Positions 19,001 to 27,520 are shown, counted from the stretch's first letter. The stretch is DNA of 64,000 nucleotides from CAIYOL01 sp964494805 (GCA_964494805.1 CAZBST010000002.1:62001-126000); one strand, 5' to 3'. Numbers and translations are program-made. Notes: generated by a model from the letters alone, not told the origin.

Positions 19001-19632
19001 ACACCTCCCGCGTCTACGGTTTCGCACACCATCTATACGATTGCAGCGGCTGCGCAGAAAACCCCGACAGATACATCCCAAAAATGGTCAAATTCAAAAA
19101 GTTTATTTCACAGCATGGCAACAAACCATTGTTCCAGACGGAATTTGAGGACGACCCGAATACCTGGACCGGCGCAATGAACACGGCTGTTTTGATGCAC
19201 AATTCTCTGACGGTGGAGAATTTGGCTTCGTATTTGTACTGGGATTTGTTCTGGGATTCAAGCAGCGGGTTGGTGAGCGTAGATGACCCGAACTCCTACA
19301 CCATCAAGCCGGTCTATTATGCCTTCAAGCAATTCTCGGCCTTCACAGATTCGAATTGGCAGCGTGTAGAAGCTTCGACTGACAATCCCGGCCTGAGAAT
19401 CTCAGCTTACATCAGCCCGGACAATAAGAAACTAAGTGCGGTAATAATCAACACCACCCCCGGCACTGATATTACTCTTAACTTCTCTTTGAAAGGTTCC
19501 GCTATTTCCAAAGGTGAAATCTATCGCTCAAGCGAGAAGGAAAAATGCATCAATGTCGGAAGCTTCAAGTCAGGCGAGCCGTTGAAACTGCCCGCAAACT
19601 CTATAACAACCCTGGTGCTTTCGGTCGATTGA
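16048..19632 (+). CDS. Tandem-duplicated CBM-GH30 glycoside hydrolase
   Basis: 1194 residues built from two copies of one module after a signal peptide. Each module is a CBM4/9-like jelly roll (ILVNPGFEKGTEGW near 27; ILINPDFEKGTDGW near 620) followed by a GH30-type barrel with a C-terminal beta domain. In each barrel the acid/base Glu is seen in NIQNEPD / TIQNEPD and the nucleophile Glu in QTEY / QTEF; both copies keep both. GH30 enzymes cut beta-linked glucans, xylans or glucuronoxylans; substrate is not decided here. AAGGAG precedes the ATG. The gene is divergent from the apiosidase-like gene. Two full catalytic modules in one chain is unusual. Confidence 0.88.
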   Translation: MSSNSFCKSLFLLLFLSLAPAYGDTNILVNPGFEKGTEGWSGRSCPIEAVNAPAHSGSGSAKAYGRSDTWQGISQSIFGKMVEGKTYRIEGWVRLENSPSDTVIVSIDLRDDSGNKYPNVARVTATDSNWTLVSGDFTLKDVNGILTGLDVYFEGPAPGVNFYVDDVNVYGPESETSKAGPAEAKPVEPNATGLIDAGTRYQKIEGFGAAGAHYTREFVNHKKKAELYKLLFQELHLDIFRIRNTYDIEPKSFSETVEIVKGAKAALAQKLKIMISSWSPPARLKSNANTIGGTLAKKDGKFVYADFAQWWADSVAAYTKAGVKIDYLNIQNEPDYEARWDSCRLNPTEDSNIAGYDAAFEAVWQKLNTEMGPAMPKMLAPEAFGIISARRYIDNLDDLSHVYGYAHHLYDCPGSTTGCGTEPDRYLADMNNFKSKYSGKPVFQTEYQHRELNAWTQAMNTAILMHNSLAVEGVAGYLYWELFWGPGSGMVILNPTDPSFYAINPVYYAFKQYSAFIDSDWQRVETSTDNPGLRISAYISPDNKKLTAVIINTAPATDITLNLSLNSATISKGEIYRSSEKEKCVNIGSFKAGEPLKLPANSITTLVLSTGDKDYGETNTNILINPDFEKGTDGWAGRGCPISAVSTPVHSGSGSVKAFGRGSSWQGVRQSVFDTMTDGKTYQISGWVKLDNAPSDQLLLSVEQQDDSGTHYHNVATVTAADSNWTLLSGQFTLDVNGALTVLDVYFDGASPGVNFYVDDVNVYGPEPIIKSISIKPTATGEIDVDKRHQKIEGLGASGAFRTMEFVQNKQKEQLYNLLFKDLGIDIFRIRNTYDINQPDFDSTVEIANGGKAALSGNLKIMISSWTPPARLKGNGSLIGGTLAKKNGKFVYDEFAQWWADSLAAYSKAGVKADYITIQNEPDWEAPYDSCVFDPTEDTNRAGYDAALEAVWQKLNTEMGAAMPKMLDPETMGFSHAESYISKLNTSRVYGFAHHLYDCSGCAENPDRYIPKMVKFKKFISQHGNKPLFQTEFEDDPNTWTGAMNTAVLMHNSLTVENLASYLYWDLFWDSSSGLVSVDDPNSYTIKPVYYAFKQFSAFTDSNWQRVEASTDNPGLRISAYISPDNKKLSAVIINTTPGTDITLNFSLKGSAISKGEIYRSSEKEKCINVGSFKSGEPLKLPANSITTLVLSVD
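16111..17877 (+). repeat. First copy of the internal CBM-GH30 duplication
   Basis: About 1.75 kb that aligns from end to end with 17905-19629 at the protein level, with long stretches of near-identical DNA, for instance around 17625-17690 against 19376-19440. Confidence 0.85.
17905..19629 (+). repeat. Second copy of the internal CBM-GH30 duplication
   Basis: Counterpart of 16111-17877. It lacks some short loop segments of copy one, and the catalytic motifs are retained. Confidence 0.85.
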
Positions 19633-19642
19633 TAAACGACTG

Positions 19643-21205
19643 TTACTTTGCGCCTTTTTGGAGTTTGTATTCGACGGAGTCGGAAAGCGCCTGCCAGGAG
19701 GCCTCGATGATGTTTTCGGAGACGCCGACCGTGCCCCAGATTGAGGTTTTGTCGCGTGATTCGATTATTACGCGGACGCGGGCGGCGGTGCCGGCTTTGG
19801 CGTTGACCACACGCACTTTATAGTCAATTAAGTGAACGTCCTTAATGGCCGGATAAATATTCTGGAGAGCCTTGCGCAGAGCAGCATCGAGGGCGTTCAC
19901 TGGACCGTCACCTTCGCCTACAACGTGTTGAACCTTATCACCGACCTTGAGTTTAACCGTAGCTTCGTTGACCATTTCGCCGGAAGTACGCTTCTCCACA
20001 GTGACATAGTACTTTATAAGCTCGAAAGACGGCTTATATGTGCCGAGGGTCTTTTTGACAAGCAGGTCAAAGGAGGCATTGGCGGCCTCGAATTGATATC
20101 CTTGGTCCTCAAGCTCCTGAACGCGGGCGAGGATTTCTTTTGCTAATTTCCTGTCCTGCGTGATTTTTGCTTTTTCAAGCTCGGCAAGAATATTGGATTT
20201 GCCGCTTAGCTCGGAAATGAGAAAGCGGCGTTCGTTACCAACAAGGGCAGGGTCGATGTGCTCATAAGTGCATTTGTCTTTCAGCAAAGCGTCAACATGG
20301 AGGCCCGCCTTGTGTGCGAAGGCACTTTCGCCGACATAGGGCATATTCATTACGGGATTCAGGTTGCCAAGCTCAAAAATGAATCGCGAAACCTCGGTAA
20401 GGGTCTTGATTTTTTCAGGGGTCAGACAATCGAAACCCATTTTGAAAGCAAGGTTGGGAATGACGGTGCAGAGATTGGCGTTTCCGCAACGTTCGCCGAG
20501 ACCGTTGATGGTGCCCTGAACATGTCGGGCACCGGCACGAACGGCAGTTAAGGTATTAGCGGTGGCACAGTCGCTGTCATTGTGGGTGTGAATGCCGATT
20601 GGCAGCGTTGGGAATTTTTCACAGACGGCCCTGGTAATTTCGTAAATCCGGTCGGGCATCGAACCGCCGTTAGTATCGCAAAGCACCAGCACGTCGGCAC
20701 CGGCCTCGGCAGCGGCGGTCAGAACCTTCATTGCATACTCGCTATTTTCCCTGCAGCCGTCATAAAAATGCTCGGCATCAAAAATAATTTCAACACCTTG
20801 CTTTTTTAGATACTTGACGGAGTCGGCGCAGAGCCGTAAGTTCTCATCGAGCGAGCAGCCGAGAACGGTCTCTACGTGCATATCCCAGGCCTTGCCGACC
20901 AGGGTGGCTATTTGTGTTTTGCAGGCGAGGATAGCAGCAAGGGAGACGTCTACATCGACTTTCGTATCAGCCCTGCGGGTGCTGCCGAAGGCCACGATTT
21001 TGGAATTCTTCAGACCAAGCTTAGCCACTTCGGCGAAGAACTTCATTTCTTTGGGATTAGAGGCGGCATAACCACCTTCAACATAGTCAAGGCCGAGCTC
21101 ATCAAGGCATTTGGCGATTGAGAGCTTATCTTCGAGTGAGAAGCTAATGCCTTCGGCCTGCATACCATCGCGAAGGGTGGTATCATAGAGCGTTATCTTT
21201 TCCAC
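19643..21205 (-). CDS. cimA: Citramalate synthase
   Basis: About 520 residues of the DRE-TIM metallolyase family. The catalytic DTTLRDGMQAEG lies at the N-terminus and the metal-binding HTHNDSDCA near residue 210. The C-terminal 120 residues are a LeuA-type regulatory dimer domain. The GGYAASNPKEMKFF segment and overall length fit the CimA group rather than 2-isopropylmalate or homocitrate synthases. It condenses pyruvate and acetyl-CoA to citramalate for a threonine-independent isoleucine route. I place the start at the GTG at 21205: GGAGA sits 6 nt before it, whereas the in-frame TTG at 21211 directly abuts that site. It stands alone, convergent with the GH30 gene. Confidence 0.85.
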   Translation of the reverse strand: MEKITLYDTTLRDGMQAEGISFSLEDKLSIAKCLDELGLDYVEGGYAASNPKEMKFFAEVAKLGLKNSKIVAFGSTRRADTKVDVDVSLAAILACKTQIATLVGKAWDMHVETVLGCSLDENLRLCADSVKYLKKQGVEIIFDAEHFYDGCRENSEYAMKVLTAAAEAGADVLVLCDTNGGSMPDRIYEITRAVCEKFPTLPIGIHTHNDSDCATANTLTAVRAGARHVQGTINGLGERCGNANLCTVIPNLAFKMGFDCLTPEKIKTLTEVSRFIFELGNLNPVMNMPYVGESAFAHKAGLHVDALLKDKCTYEHIDPALVGNERRFLISELSGKSNILAELEKAKITQDRKLAKEILARVQELEDQGYQFEAANASFDLLVKKTLGTYKPSFELIKYYVTVEKRTSGEMVNEATVKLKVGDKVQHVVGEGDGPVNALDAALRKALQNIYPAIKDVHLIDYKVRVVNAKAGTAARVRVIIESRDKTSIWGTVGVSENIIEASWQALSDSVEYKLQKGAK

Positions 21206-21500
21206 AGCCAATCTCCAAATCGCCGGGATGGCTTACTCCACCGGCCGGTCATTGGTTCGCAGTTGATAGTCTATAAACACGATTATAATGTAAACAGGAC
21301 GCTATTTTAGCCCCGTATAGCAGGTAAGTAAAGGAGAAAAAATAGCATATAGAAGCAGGTTCTGGAGGCCTCCAGCCATAAATTTTTTTACAAAGTTATT
21401 GTAATTAAACCGATAATTAAATATAATGGGGGGTTTATGTATATTCAGAAACAATGCAGTATATTTTGTCGCAATGGAGTAAGCCGTCTTAACAATTAAA

Positions 21501-21959
21501 ATGACCTTAACAAAAATTCTGCAACTGAGTTGTGTTAAAGTTCCGCTGGAAAGCAAAGACAAGAAATCCGCAATAATAGAACTGGTGGATTTGCTCGACG
21601 CTAACGGATTACTGTTAGACAAAGAAAAAGTTTTGAAGGCGGTTCTGGCACGTGAGCAAACCCGCAGCACCGGAATCGGTTCCAGAATCGCCGTCCCACA
21701 TGGCAAGTGCGACGCCGTCAAGGAACTGGTTATGTCGATTGGAATAGCAGACGCGCCAATTGATTTTGAAAGCGTTGACGGAAAACCGGTAACAATCATT
21801 ATTCTGCTGGTCTCACCTGCCAACCAGACCGGCCCGCACATTCAGGCACTGGCTAAAATAAGCAAACTGATGCTTGATGAAGAATTCAAACAAAAGCTTG
21901 AAAAAGCAACCTCGTCCGAGGAGGTTTACGAGCTTATGTGCAATAAAGAAAAAGAGTAA
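21501..21959 (+). CDS. ptsN: PTS EIIA domain protein, PtsN-like
   Basis: 152 residues forming a single fructose/nitrogen-type EIIA domain. The phosphorylated His is in the conserved RIAVPHGK segment near residue 74. In related bacteria such proteins are phosphorylated by an Npr/HPr relay and act as regulators rather than sugar carriers. No EIIB, EIIC, HPr or EI gene is nearby, which supports a regulatory role. No good ribosome-binding site precedes the ATG. Confidence 0.85.
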   Translation: MTLTKILQLSCVKVPLESKDKKSAIIELVDLLDANGLLLDKEKVLKAVLAREQTRSTGIGSRIAVPHGKCDAVKELVMSIGIADAPIDFESVDGKPVTIIILLVSPANQTGPHIQALAKISKLMLDEEFKQKLEKATSSEEVYELMCNKEKE

Positions 21960-21986
21960 AAGGGCATTGGTAACTGGTAATTGGTG

Positions 21987-22002
21987 ATTGGTAATTACCA
22001 AT
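21987..22002. repeat. 16-bp palindrome between convergent genes
   Basis: ATTGGTAATTACCAAT within a string of TAATTGGT-like units between ptsN and the phosphorylase. A close relative lies at 49085-49120, also between convergent genes, so it may serve as a bidirectional stem-loop or a dispersed repeat. Confidence 0.6.
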
Positions 22003-22019
22003 TATCATCGCTGTTTTTC

Positions 22020-24641
22020 TTATTTACCGTTTGTGTCATCCGTTGTTTCCCAGAGAACCAGGCCCATCTCATAGGGGTTAACAAGGTCAGCGTTTCTGGG
22101 CAAAACTCTAACGGCCACTCCATATCGGCCTGCTTCTCCGCAAGACATTGAGCCAACAAACCAATGCTCACCATCTTGGCCTGCAGTTTCTTTGTAAGCC
22201 ATTCTCACAATTGAGCCGCTTCTAATATTTCCTTGGGGATCTACCGGCCCATGATAAAGCTCAACTGAAACATCATCCGGGCTAACCTTAGGCAGCTTAA
22301 CCCGCGCACTGATGGACAACTGCGAACCAACCTTAAGGTGCGACTGCCTGATATCCAACTGCTCGTTACCATCACCATTATTCACAACCTGTATTTTCAC
22401 ATCTTTAATGGCAAATTCAGACCAGGCCTTTTTCATATTGGATTTCCATGTCGAAAGCACCTTGGCTCTTGCCATCGCCTCCGCAGTCAAATAGCGCCAT
22501 TTAGCTACAGCCGGATTATAAAACCTTTGTGTATACTCAGCGACCATTCTGTGGGTGTTGAATCGCGGCGATATCCATTTGACGGAGTTTTTGACTCTGC
22601 GTATCCATGCCCGCGGCAGGTCATCTGCTGAGCGGGTGTAAAATAAAGGAACAACCTCGTTTTCGAGAAGGTCATAAACTGCCTGAGCTTCGACCATATC
22701 CTGATAATCCGAGTCGTTGTAAGTCTGCTCTATACCGATAGCCCAGCCCCCATCAGGTTTGTAACCTTCACACCACCACCCATCCAAGGTGCTCATATTC
22801 AAAGCGCCATTTATTGCCGCCTTCATACCGCTTGTTCCACAGGCTTCCATAGGTCTTCGAGGGTTATTAAGCCACACATCTACGCCGCGAACTAACATTC
22901 TGGCTACATTAATATCATAATCCTCAAGAAAGACGATGCGTCGCTGGACATCATATTCTGCTGCAAAGTGAATAATTTGACGTATTATCTCTTTGCCTTC
23001 AGTGTCTTTCGGGTGAGCCTTACCTGCAAAAATAATCTGAACAGGCCTATCAGGGTTATTAAGCAGCTTTACAAGGCGCTGGGGGTCCCTGAGCAAGAGA
23101 TTACCCCTTTTATAGCTCACAAATCTTCTGGCAAAACCAATGGTCAGCGCCTCAACATCGAGGACCTCTTCAGCCCAGTTCAATTCAGAATGGTAGGTAC
23201 CTCTGCGTTTTATCTGGGTCTTAAGCCAGTTACGTGTAAAAGCAATCAGCTGGCCCTTGCACCGCTGATGCGCCCGCCAGAATTCCTCATCAGGAATCTG
23301 GTCGATGCCGTTCCAAATCGAGTTATTGATAGCTTCATCGGCCCAATTCGGCCCAAGATACCTTCCGTATAAAGAATTCACTTCATCCGACAGCCAGCTT
23401 TTAATATGTATGCCATTTGTAATCGAGATTATGGGCACCTCACTAACAGAAGCAGCAGGCCAAAGACTCGACCATACCTCGCGTGATACTCGCCCATGCA
23501 ATTTACTCACGCTGTTTACGAAACTACTGAGGTGCAACGCCAAAATCGGCATTTTAAATGACTCGCCGGCATCGTCGGGAAGAATTCTGCCCAGCGCCAG
23601 GAACTGTTCCCTGCTTATCCCAAGAGCAGGAAGGAAGTTGGCAAAATATTTGTCAGTAAGCTCGACCGAGAATTCATCGAGACCGGCTTTTACAAGGGTA
23701 TGCATCGTAAAAATATTGCCGGCTCTGGTGGCTTCAATGGCTTCGGCAAAAGTCACATTTGTTCCGTCTCGCAACTGGCGGATTCGTTCGAGCACCATAA
23801 AAGCAGCGTGTCCCTCATTCATATGGCAGATGGCCGGCTTAATGTCCATCGCCGCCAAGGCCCGCAAACCCCCGATGCCCAATATAATCTCCTGGCGAAT
23901 GCGCATTTCGAGGTCGCCGCCATATAAACTGGCGGTAATCATACGGTCTGTGGACGAATTAGCCGGTATGTTAGCGTCCAGCAGATATAATTTAACCCTG
24001 CCTACGTAAACAACCCAAACCTGGGCATGCACAGCCCTGTCGGGGAATTCAACGCTAACAGTCAACGGCTGACCGTCGCTTTTCCGAACCAGTTCGAGCG
24101 GCATACTGTGGAAATCGTTTTCGAGATACACTTCCTGCTGCCAGCCCTCGATGTCCAAATACTGGCGGAAATAGCCCTTTTGATAAAGAAGACCAACACC
24201 GACTAAAGGAATGCCAAGGTCTGAGGCGCTCTTTAAATGGTCGCCGGCTAAAATCCCCAAGCCGCCCGCATAAAAAGGTAAACTCTCATGAATACCAAAC
24301 TCGGCGCTAAAGTACGCAATAACAGGCTTGGCGGATTTTGAATAAGTCTTTTCAAACCATGTCGGCCCTTCAAGATATGCTTTGAGCTTTTCCTCGGCCC
24401 GGTGCATTTCAGACAAAAACGGCTGATTTTTAGCCAATTCATCCAGGCGCTGCTGCGGCAGACTTGCGAGAAGCTTAATCGGATTATGACCGCAAGCCGT
24501 CCATAAATCACCGTCAATACGCTTAAACAGCTCTACAAAGTCGGTGTTCCAGCACCAGAATAAATTCTGGGCGATACCTTCGAGGGCCTTCAAAGCATCT
24601 GGTAATGCGGGTAAGACCGTAAAGCTACAAACCTTCGGCAT
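22020..24641 (-). CDS. glgP: Alpha-glucan phosphorylase (DUF3417-containing GlgP)
   Basis: 873 residues. Residues 1-110 are the DUF3417 domain found in the shorter bacterial alpha-glucan phosphorylases (LPDALKALEGIAQNLFWCWN). The catalytic part keeps YFSAEFGIHESLPFYAGGLG and the PLP-lysine motif EACGTSGMKAAINGALNMS near residue 610. It releases glucose-1-phosphate from glycogen or maltodextrins in the cytosol. The C-terminal 130 residues are the extra beta-sandwich typical of this subgroup. GGAGAGG lies just before the ATG. No other glycogen genes are adjacent. Confidence 0.92.
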   Translation of the reverse strand: MPKVCSFTVLPALPDALKALEGIAQNLFWCWNTDFVELFKRIDGDLWTACGHNPIKLLASLPQQRLDELAKNQPFLSEMHRAEEKLKAYLEGPTWFEKTYSKSAKPVIAYFSAEFGIHESLPFYAGGLGILAGDHLKSASDLGIPLVGVGLLYQKGYFRQYLDIEGWQQEVYLENDFHSMPLELVRKSDGQPLTVSVEFPDRAVHAQVWVVYVGRVKLYLLDANIPANSSTDRMITASLYGGDLEMRIRQEIILGIGGLRALAAMDIKPAICHMNEGHAAFMVLERIRQLRDGTNVTFAEAIEATRAGNIFTMHTLVKAGLDEFSVELTDKYFANFLPALGISREQFLALGRILPDDAGESFKMPILALHLSSFVNSVSKLHGRVSREVWSSLWPAASVSEVPIISITNGIHIKSWLSDEVNSLYGRYLGPNWADEAINNSIWNGIDQIPDEEFWRAHQRCKGQLIAFTRNWLKTQIKRRGTYHSELNWAEEVLDVEALTIGFARRFVSYKRGNLLLRDPQRLVKLLNNPDRPVQIIFAGKAHPKDTEGKEIIRQIIHFAAEYDVQRRIVFLEDYDINVARMLVRGVDVWLNNPRRPMEACGTSGMKAAINGALNMSTLDGWWCEGYKPDGGWAIGIEQTYNDSDYQDMVEAQAVYDLLENEVVPLFYTRSADDLPRAWIRRVKNSVKWISPRFNTHRMVAEYTQRFYNPAVAKWRYLTAEAMARAKVLSTWKSNMKKAWSEFAIKDVKIQVVNNGDGNEQLDIRQSHLKVGSQLSISARVKLPKVSPDDVSVELYHGPVDPQGNIRSGSIVRMAYKETAGQDGEHWFVGSMSCGEAGRYGVAVRVLPRNADLVNPYEMGLVLWETTDDTNGK

Positions 24642-24854
24642 TTTTACCTCTCCAACAAAAAGGGCGTGATTGCATAACTGCTTCTTTCATCACACCTTAC
24701 GCTCTTTTATGTCTTAATACATAGTTATAACTCGTGCTGTTGTTTAATCGACAAATACAGCGACCGGCTTAAGGCCAAAAACGTAAGGAAATGATGCTTC
24801 GGCGGCTTCTGATAGTCCGATATTTCTACTTCTTTAGCGGCTAAAAAGGGGCAA

Positions 24855-24888
24855 AATAAAAAGGCCTGCGTCTTAAACAGGCCTTTTA
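24855..24888 (-). terminator. Terminator of the 6S RNA
   Basis: Minus-strand hairpin with arms AAGGCCTG and CAGGCCTT (24861-24868 with 24879-24886), followed by TTTTTATTTTG. It lies directly after the closing stem of the 6S RNA. Confidence 0.85.
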
Positions 24889-24889
24889 A

Positions 24890-25092
24890 ATGCAAGGCTT
24901 TCCTCCGCCGGTGCCGTAAGAAAATGTTTGAAGAAAACCCATTATTTTCAGGTGGGTAATCGTTGCTTGCGTCCGAAAGTCCTATCGTGTAGGCGTTTCC
25001 GACCCATCAAGGCCTGATTTCCCTGAATACTGGGTATCGGTTTTTTCAAAAATCTCTTCTCTATACGAACACCGCAGGGGTCAGCCTGCAAT
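24890..25092 (-). ncRNA. ssrS: 6S RNA (RNA-polymerase-binding regulator)
   Basis: A roughly 200-nt minus-strand transcript with its own promoter and terminator. The 5' part reads TTGCAGGCTGACCCCTGCGG then TGTTCG, matching the conserved 5' arm of 6S RNAs. The 3' part has GCAACGATTACCCACCTGAA, close to the family's CAACGACACCCACCT block, and ends with an arm (CACCGGCGGAGGAAAGCC, TTGCA) that pairs with the 5' end. Known 6S RNAs mimic an open promoter and hold sigma-70 RNA polymerase in stationary phase. The central bubble was not modelled. I base the call on the conserved blocks, length and transcription signals. Confidence 0.75.
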
Positions 25093-25096
25093 ATCT

Positions 25097-25125
25097 TTTA
25101 TACCAGATTCCCAGGCAAAAATCAA
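25097..25125 (-). promoter_or_regulatory. Promoter of the 6S RNA
   Basis: Read on the minus strand: TTGATT (25120-25125), 17-bp spacer, TATAAA (25097-25102). The start of the RNA would be about 7 nt further on, at the beginning of the 6S closing stem. Confidence 0.75.
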
Positions 25126-25215
25126 TAAAAATATCGTTATTGCTCTAATTGGATTTTCGGCTTTTCCGCTGCTTTTTCTATAGCGAAATCAAGCCTCCCT
25201 CTAAGCGAAGGCAGG

Positions 25216-27234
25216 TTACAGCGCTCGCAGCTGTGCGCCGGTGGATTTGGCCAGACTTTTTAGAATATTGGCCTGGAAGCGGTCAACGGTTTCGTGGGTC
25301 AAAGTGCCATCCTGGTCTCTGAACCGCAGCGTAAGTGTGAGACTTTTTTTGCCGGATGGAATGCCTTTGCCGTGGTATATACCAACAAAGCGAATATCTT
25401 CCAATTCATCCGGTGATTTTTTATTCACCGCCGCGGCGATATCGGCCCAGCGAACCTGCTCATCAACGACAATCGAAAGGTCGCGCTCTATAGCGGGAAA
25501 CTTCGGGATAGATTTGACTTTTACAGGTCCGGTTTGTAAGGCGGAAAGCGCCTCGAAATCCAGCTCACCGGCACAAGGCGTTACGTTCTTGAAATCGAAT
25601 TTATCTTTGACCGCTTGAGAAATAACCCCCGCAACGCCGATGGGTATGGAGTCTACTATAATCTGGGCGCCGGTTTGCGCCCAGACTAATTCGGCTGGAG
25701 TAAATACCACTTCGGCTTCTTTATTGATATTCTTTATCAGCCCATCAATCACGCCACGTAAGAACTGAAAGCCATTTCCATCACAGGCAATTGCCAATTT
25801 AGTCCTTTCAATCGACAATGTGCGGGCCTTGGCAGTCGGAACGTAAGTATCGGCAACTTCGAATACACTGCACGGGCTATTCTTAACATTAAGGTTGGTT
25901 TTAATAACAGTAAGTAAAGAAGGCACAAGCATCTGACGCAGCAAATTATCGCCTTTTCTGGATTCATCTTTCACACTCAAATGCCTGCCGGAACCCTCGT
26001 CTGCGAATAGCTCCGCAACAGAATTATCAATGAAAGAGACGTTAATCGTCTCGTAAAAGCCGCAGCCGTTAAGATACGTTCCTATCGATTCAGCCAGCTT
26101 CTGACGAGCATCGACAGGAACAACCTCAATCTGGATTTTCTGCTCTGAGGGCACCCTATTATAACCGTAGATGCGTGCGACCTCCTCTATCAGGTCAATC
26201 TCACGATAAATATCGCTGCGCCACGAAGGGACGGTACAATTTATCGAATCACCATCCTGCTCCGGCTGAAAACTTAAACTCGACAGAATTTTTACTATCC
26301 CCCGCGGCGGAATCTCGACGCCAAGCACTTTATTCAAACGGGCAAGTCTCAAGGTTACTTCTTTTTTCCCCGGCTTCTTCGGATAAACATCAATCACGCC
26401 TCTAGTCGTCTCCCCGCCGGCCACCTGCGTAGTCAATTGGATAGTTCTTGCTGAGGCCCAATCGACCATCTCAATATCCACTGTTCGCTCAAACCGAAAA
26501 GACGACTCCGAAGGCAGACAAAGCCCGCGAGAGGTCTTACGCACACTGAGCGGGTCAAAATATGCATCCTCTAAAAGAATCGTTGTCGTCGTCTCGCTTA
26601 CCTCTGTATCAAGACCACCCATAACACCGGCTATAGCTACAGGCCCCTTCGGGTCGGCAATAATCAACATATCAGGATTAAGCTTGCACTCCGAACCGTC
26701 GATACTGATAATCCGCTCGCCAGCTTTAGCCTTCCTGACAATAATTTTGCCCTCATTTATTTTTTTATAGTCAAAGGCATGCGGCGGCTGACCCGTCTCC
26801 ATCATCGCATAGTTGGTTGCATCAACCACATTATTGACGCTCCGCAGACCGACCGCTTCAAGCCGCTTTCTAAGCCAGTCCGGCGACGGCCCAACTTTCA
26901 CACCCTCGATAATCCGGGCGGTGTATCGGCCGCACAAATCCGGCTCCGCAACCTCAACAGCAGCGAATTCAGTAACGTCTTTGGCTGATTCGTTAAGTTT
27001 AACTGTCGGCAGTTTTAATTCTTTGCCGGTAGCGGCTGCCAGTTCACGGGCGATACCGATGTAGCTTAGGCAATCGCCGCGATTGCTCGTTACCTCAATA
27101 TCGATTACGGCATCGTTACCAACAGACTCGATACCCTCACAGGGTAGTCCCACGTCGCTTAAAATCCCGGCAATTTCCTCTGCGGACGAGCCTATTTCGA
27201 TATAGTCCCTTAACCAGCTCAGTAAAATTTTCAT
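25216..27234 (-). CDS. pheT: Phenylalanine-tRNA ligase beta subunit, short form
   Basis: 672 residues. It starts with the B1 segment (MKILLSWLRDYIEIGSSAEE) and continues directly to VIDIEVTSNRGDCLSYIGIA near residue 45. The roughly 110-residue EMAPII-like tRNA-binding insert that many bacterial PheT proteins carry there is absent. B3/B4 (YAMMETGQPPHAFD, VGLRSVNNVVDATN), B5 and the C-terminal anticodon-binding FDX-ACB domain (SIPKFPAIERDLSIVVDEQV) are present. It forms an alpha2beta2 enzyme with PheS. No pheS lies next to it in this window. The ATG lacks a clear ribosome-binding site. Confidence 0.92.
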   Translation of the reverse strand: MKILLSWLRDYIEIGSSAEEIAGILSDVGLPCEGIESVGNDAVIDIEVTSNRGDCLSYIGIARELAAATGKELKLPTVKLNESAKDVTEFAAVEVAEPDLCGRYTARIIEGVKVGPSPDWLRKRLEAVGLRSVNNVVDATNYAMMETGQPPHAFDYKKINEGKIIVRKAKAGERIISIDGSECKLNPDMLIIADPKGPVAIAGVMGGLDTEVSETTTTILLEDAYFDPLSVRKTSRGLCLPSESSFRFERTVDIEMVDWASARTIQLTTQVAGGETTRGVIDVYPKKPGKKEVTLRLARLNKVLGVEIPPRGIVKILSSLSFQPEQDGDSINCTVPSWRSDIYREIDLIEEVARIYGYNRVPSEQKIQIEVVPVDARQKLAESIGTYLNGCGFYETINVSFIDNSVAELFADEGSGRHLSVKDESRKGDNLLRQMLVPSLLTVIKTNLNVKNSPCSVFEVADTYVPTAKARTLSIERTKLAIACDGNGFQFLRGVIDGLIKNINKEAEVVFTPAELVWAQTGAQIIVDSIPIGVAGVISQAVKDKFDFKNVTPCAGELDFEALSALQTGPVKVKSIPKFPAIERDLSIVVDEQVRWADIAAAVNKKSPDELEDIRFVGIYHGKGIPSGKKSLTLTLRFRDQDGTLTHETVDRFQANILKSLAKSTGAQLRAL

Positions 27235-27282
27235 AGTGGCAATACCTTAACCCACAGACGCCACCCTGTCAATACATTTAGC

Positions 27283-27498
27283 CCCTGCCTCGCCAGTCCA
27301 GTTCTGAGTATAATCGAAAGAGTTAGACCATAATAAATAGAAAATCCTGCAATTTGCACTTGACAAATAAATGGAGGCAGGTACAATTTCTTCCAAAGTG
27401 ATTTCGGAGGCAATAAAAAATGTGCTTGCATAGTAAGCAACAGCACAAATACAATATACCCACCATTAATGAAAGGTCATTTCAATGTCCAAAAAAAT
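27283..27498 (+). repeat. Duplicated promoter-leader cassette, copy A
   Basis: About 215 bp that matches 29009-29223 nearly throughout, including both promoter boxes, a TTCGGAGGCAATAAAAAATG segment, a small hairpin (TGCTT / AAGCA) and the final GAAAGGTCATT-TCAATGTC. Each copy stands before a gene for an exported protein. Confidence 0.85.
27360..27387 (+). promoter_or_regulatory. Promoter in leader cassette A
   Basis: TTGACA at 27360-27365, a 16-bp spacer and TACAAT at 27382-27387; both boxes are conserved in the twin cassette at 29079-29106. Confidence 0.8.
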
Positions 27499-27520
27499 AT
27501 TAAAAGGACCGAGTTTATGA
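27485..27520 (+). CDS. 11-codon leader ORF overlapping the next start by ATGA
   Basis: The ATG at 27485 corresponds to the true start of the downstream gene in the twin cassette (29208). Here it opens MSKKILKGPSL and stops at 27518-27520, where TGA overlaps the ATG at 27517. It may be a coupled leader peptide or the remnant start of a frameshifted gene. Confidence 0.4.
   Translation: MSKKILKGPSL

Noticed and set aside
24890..25092. SRP RNA, tmRNA or RNase P RNA
   Set aside because: None of their conserved blocks are present; the blocks match 6S RNA instead.
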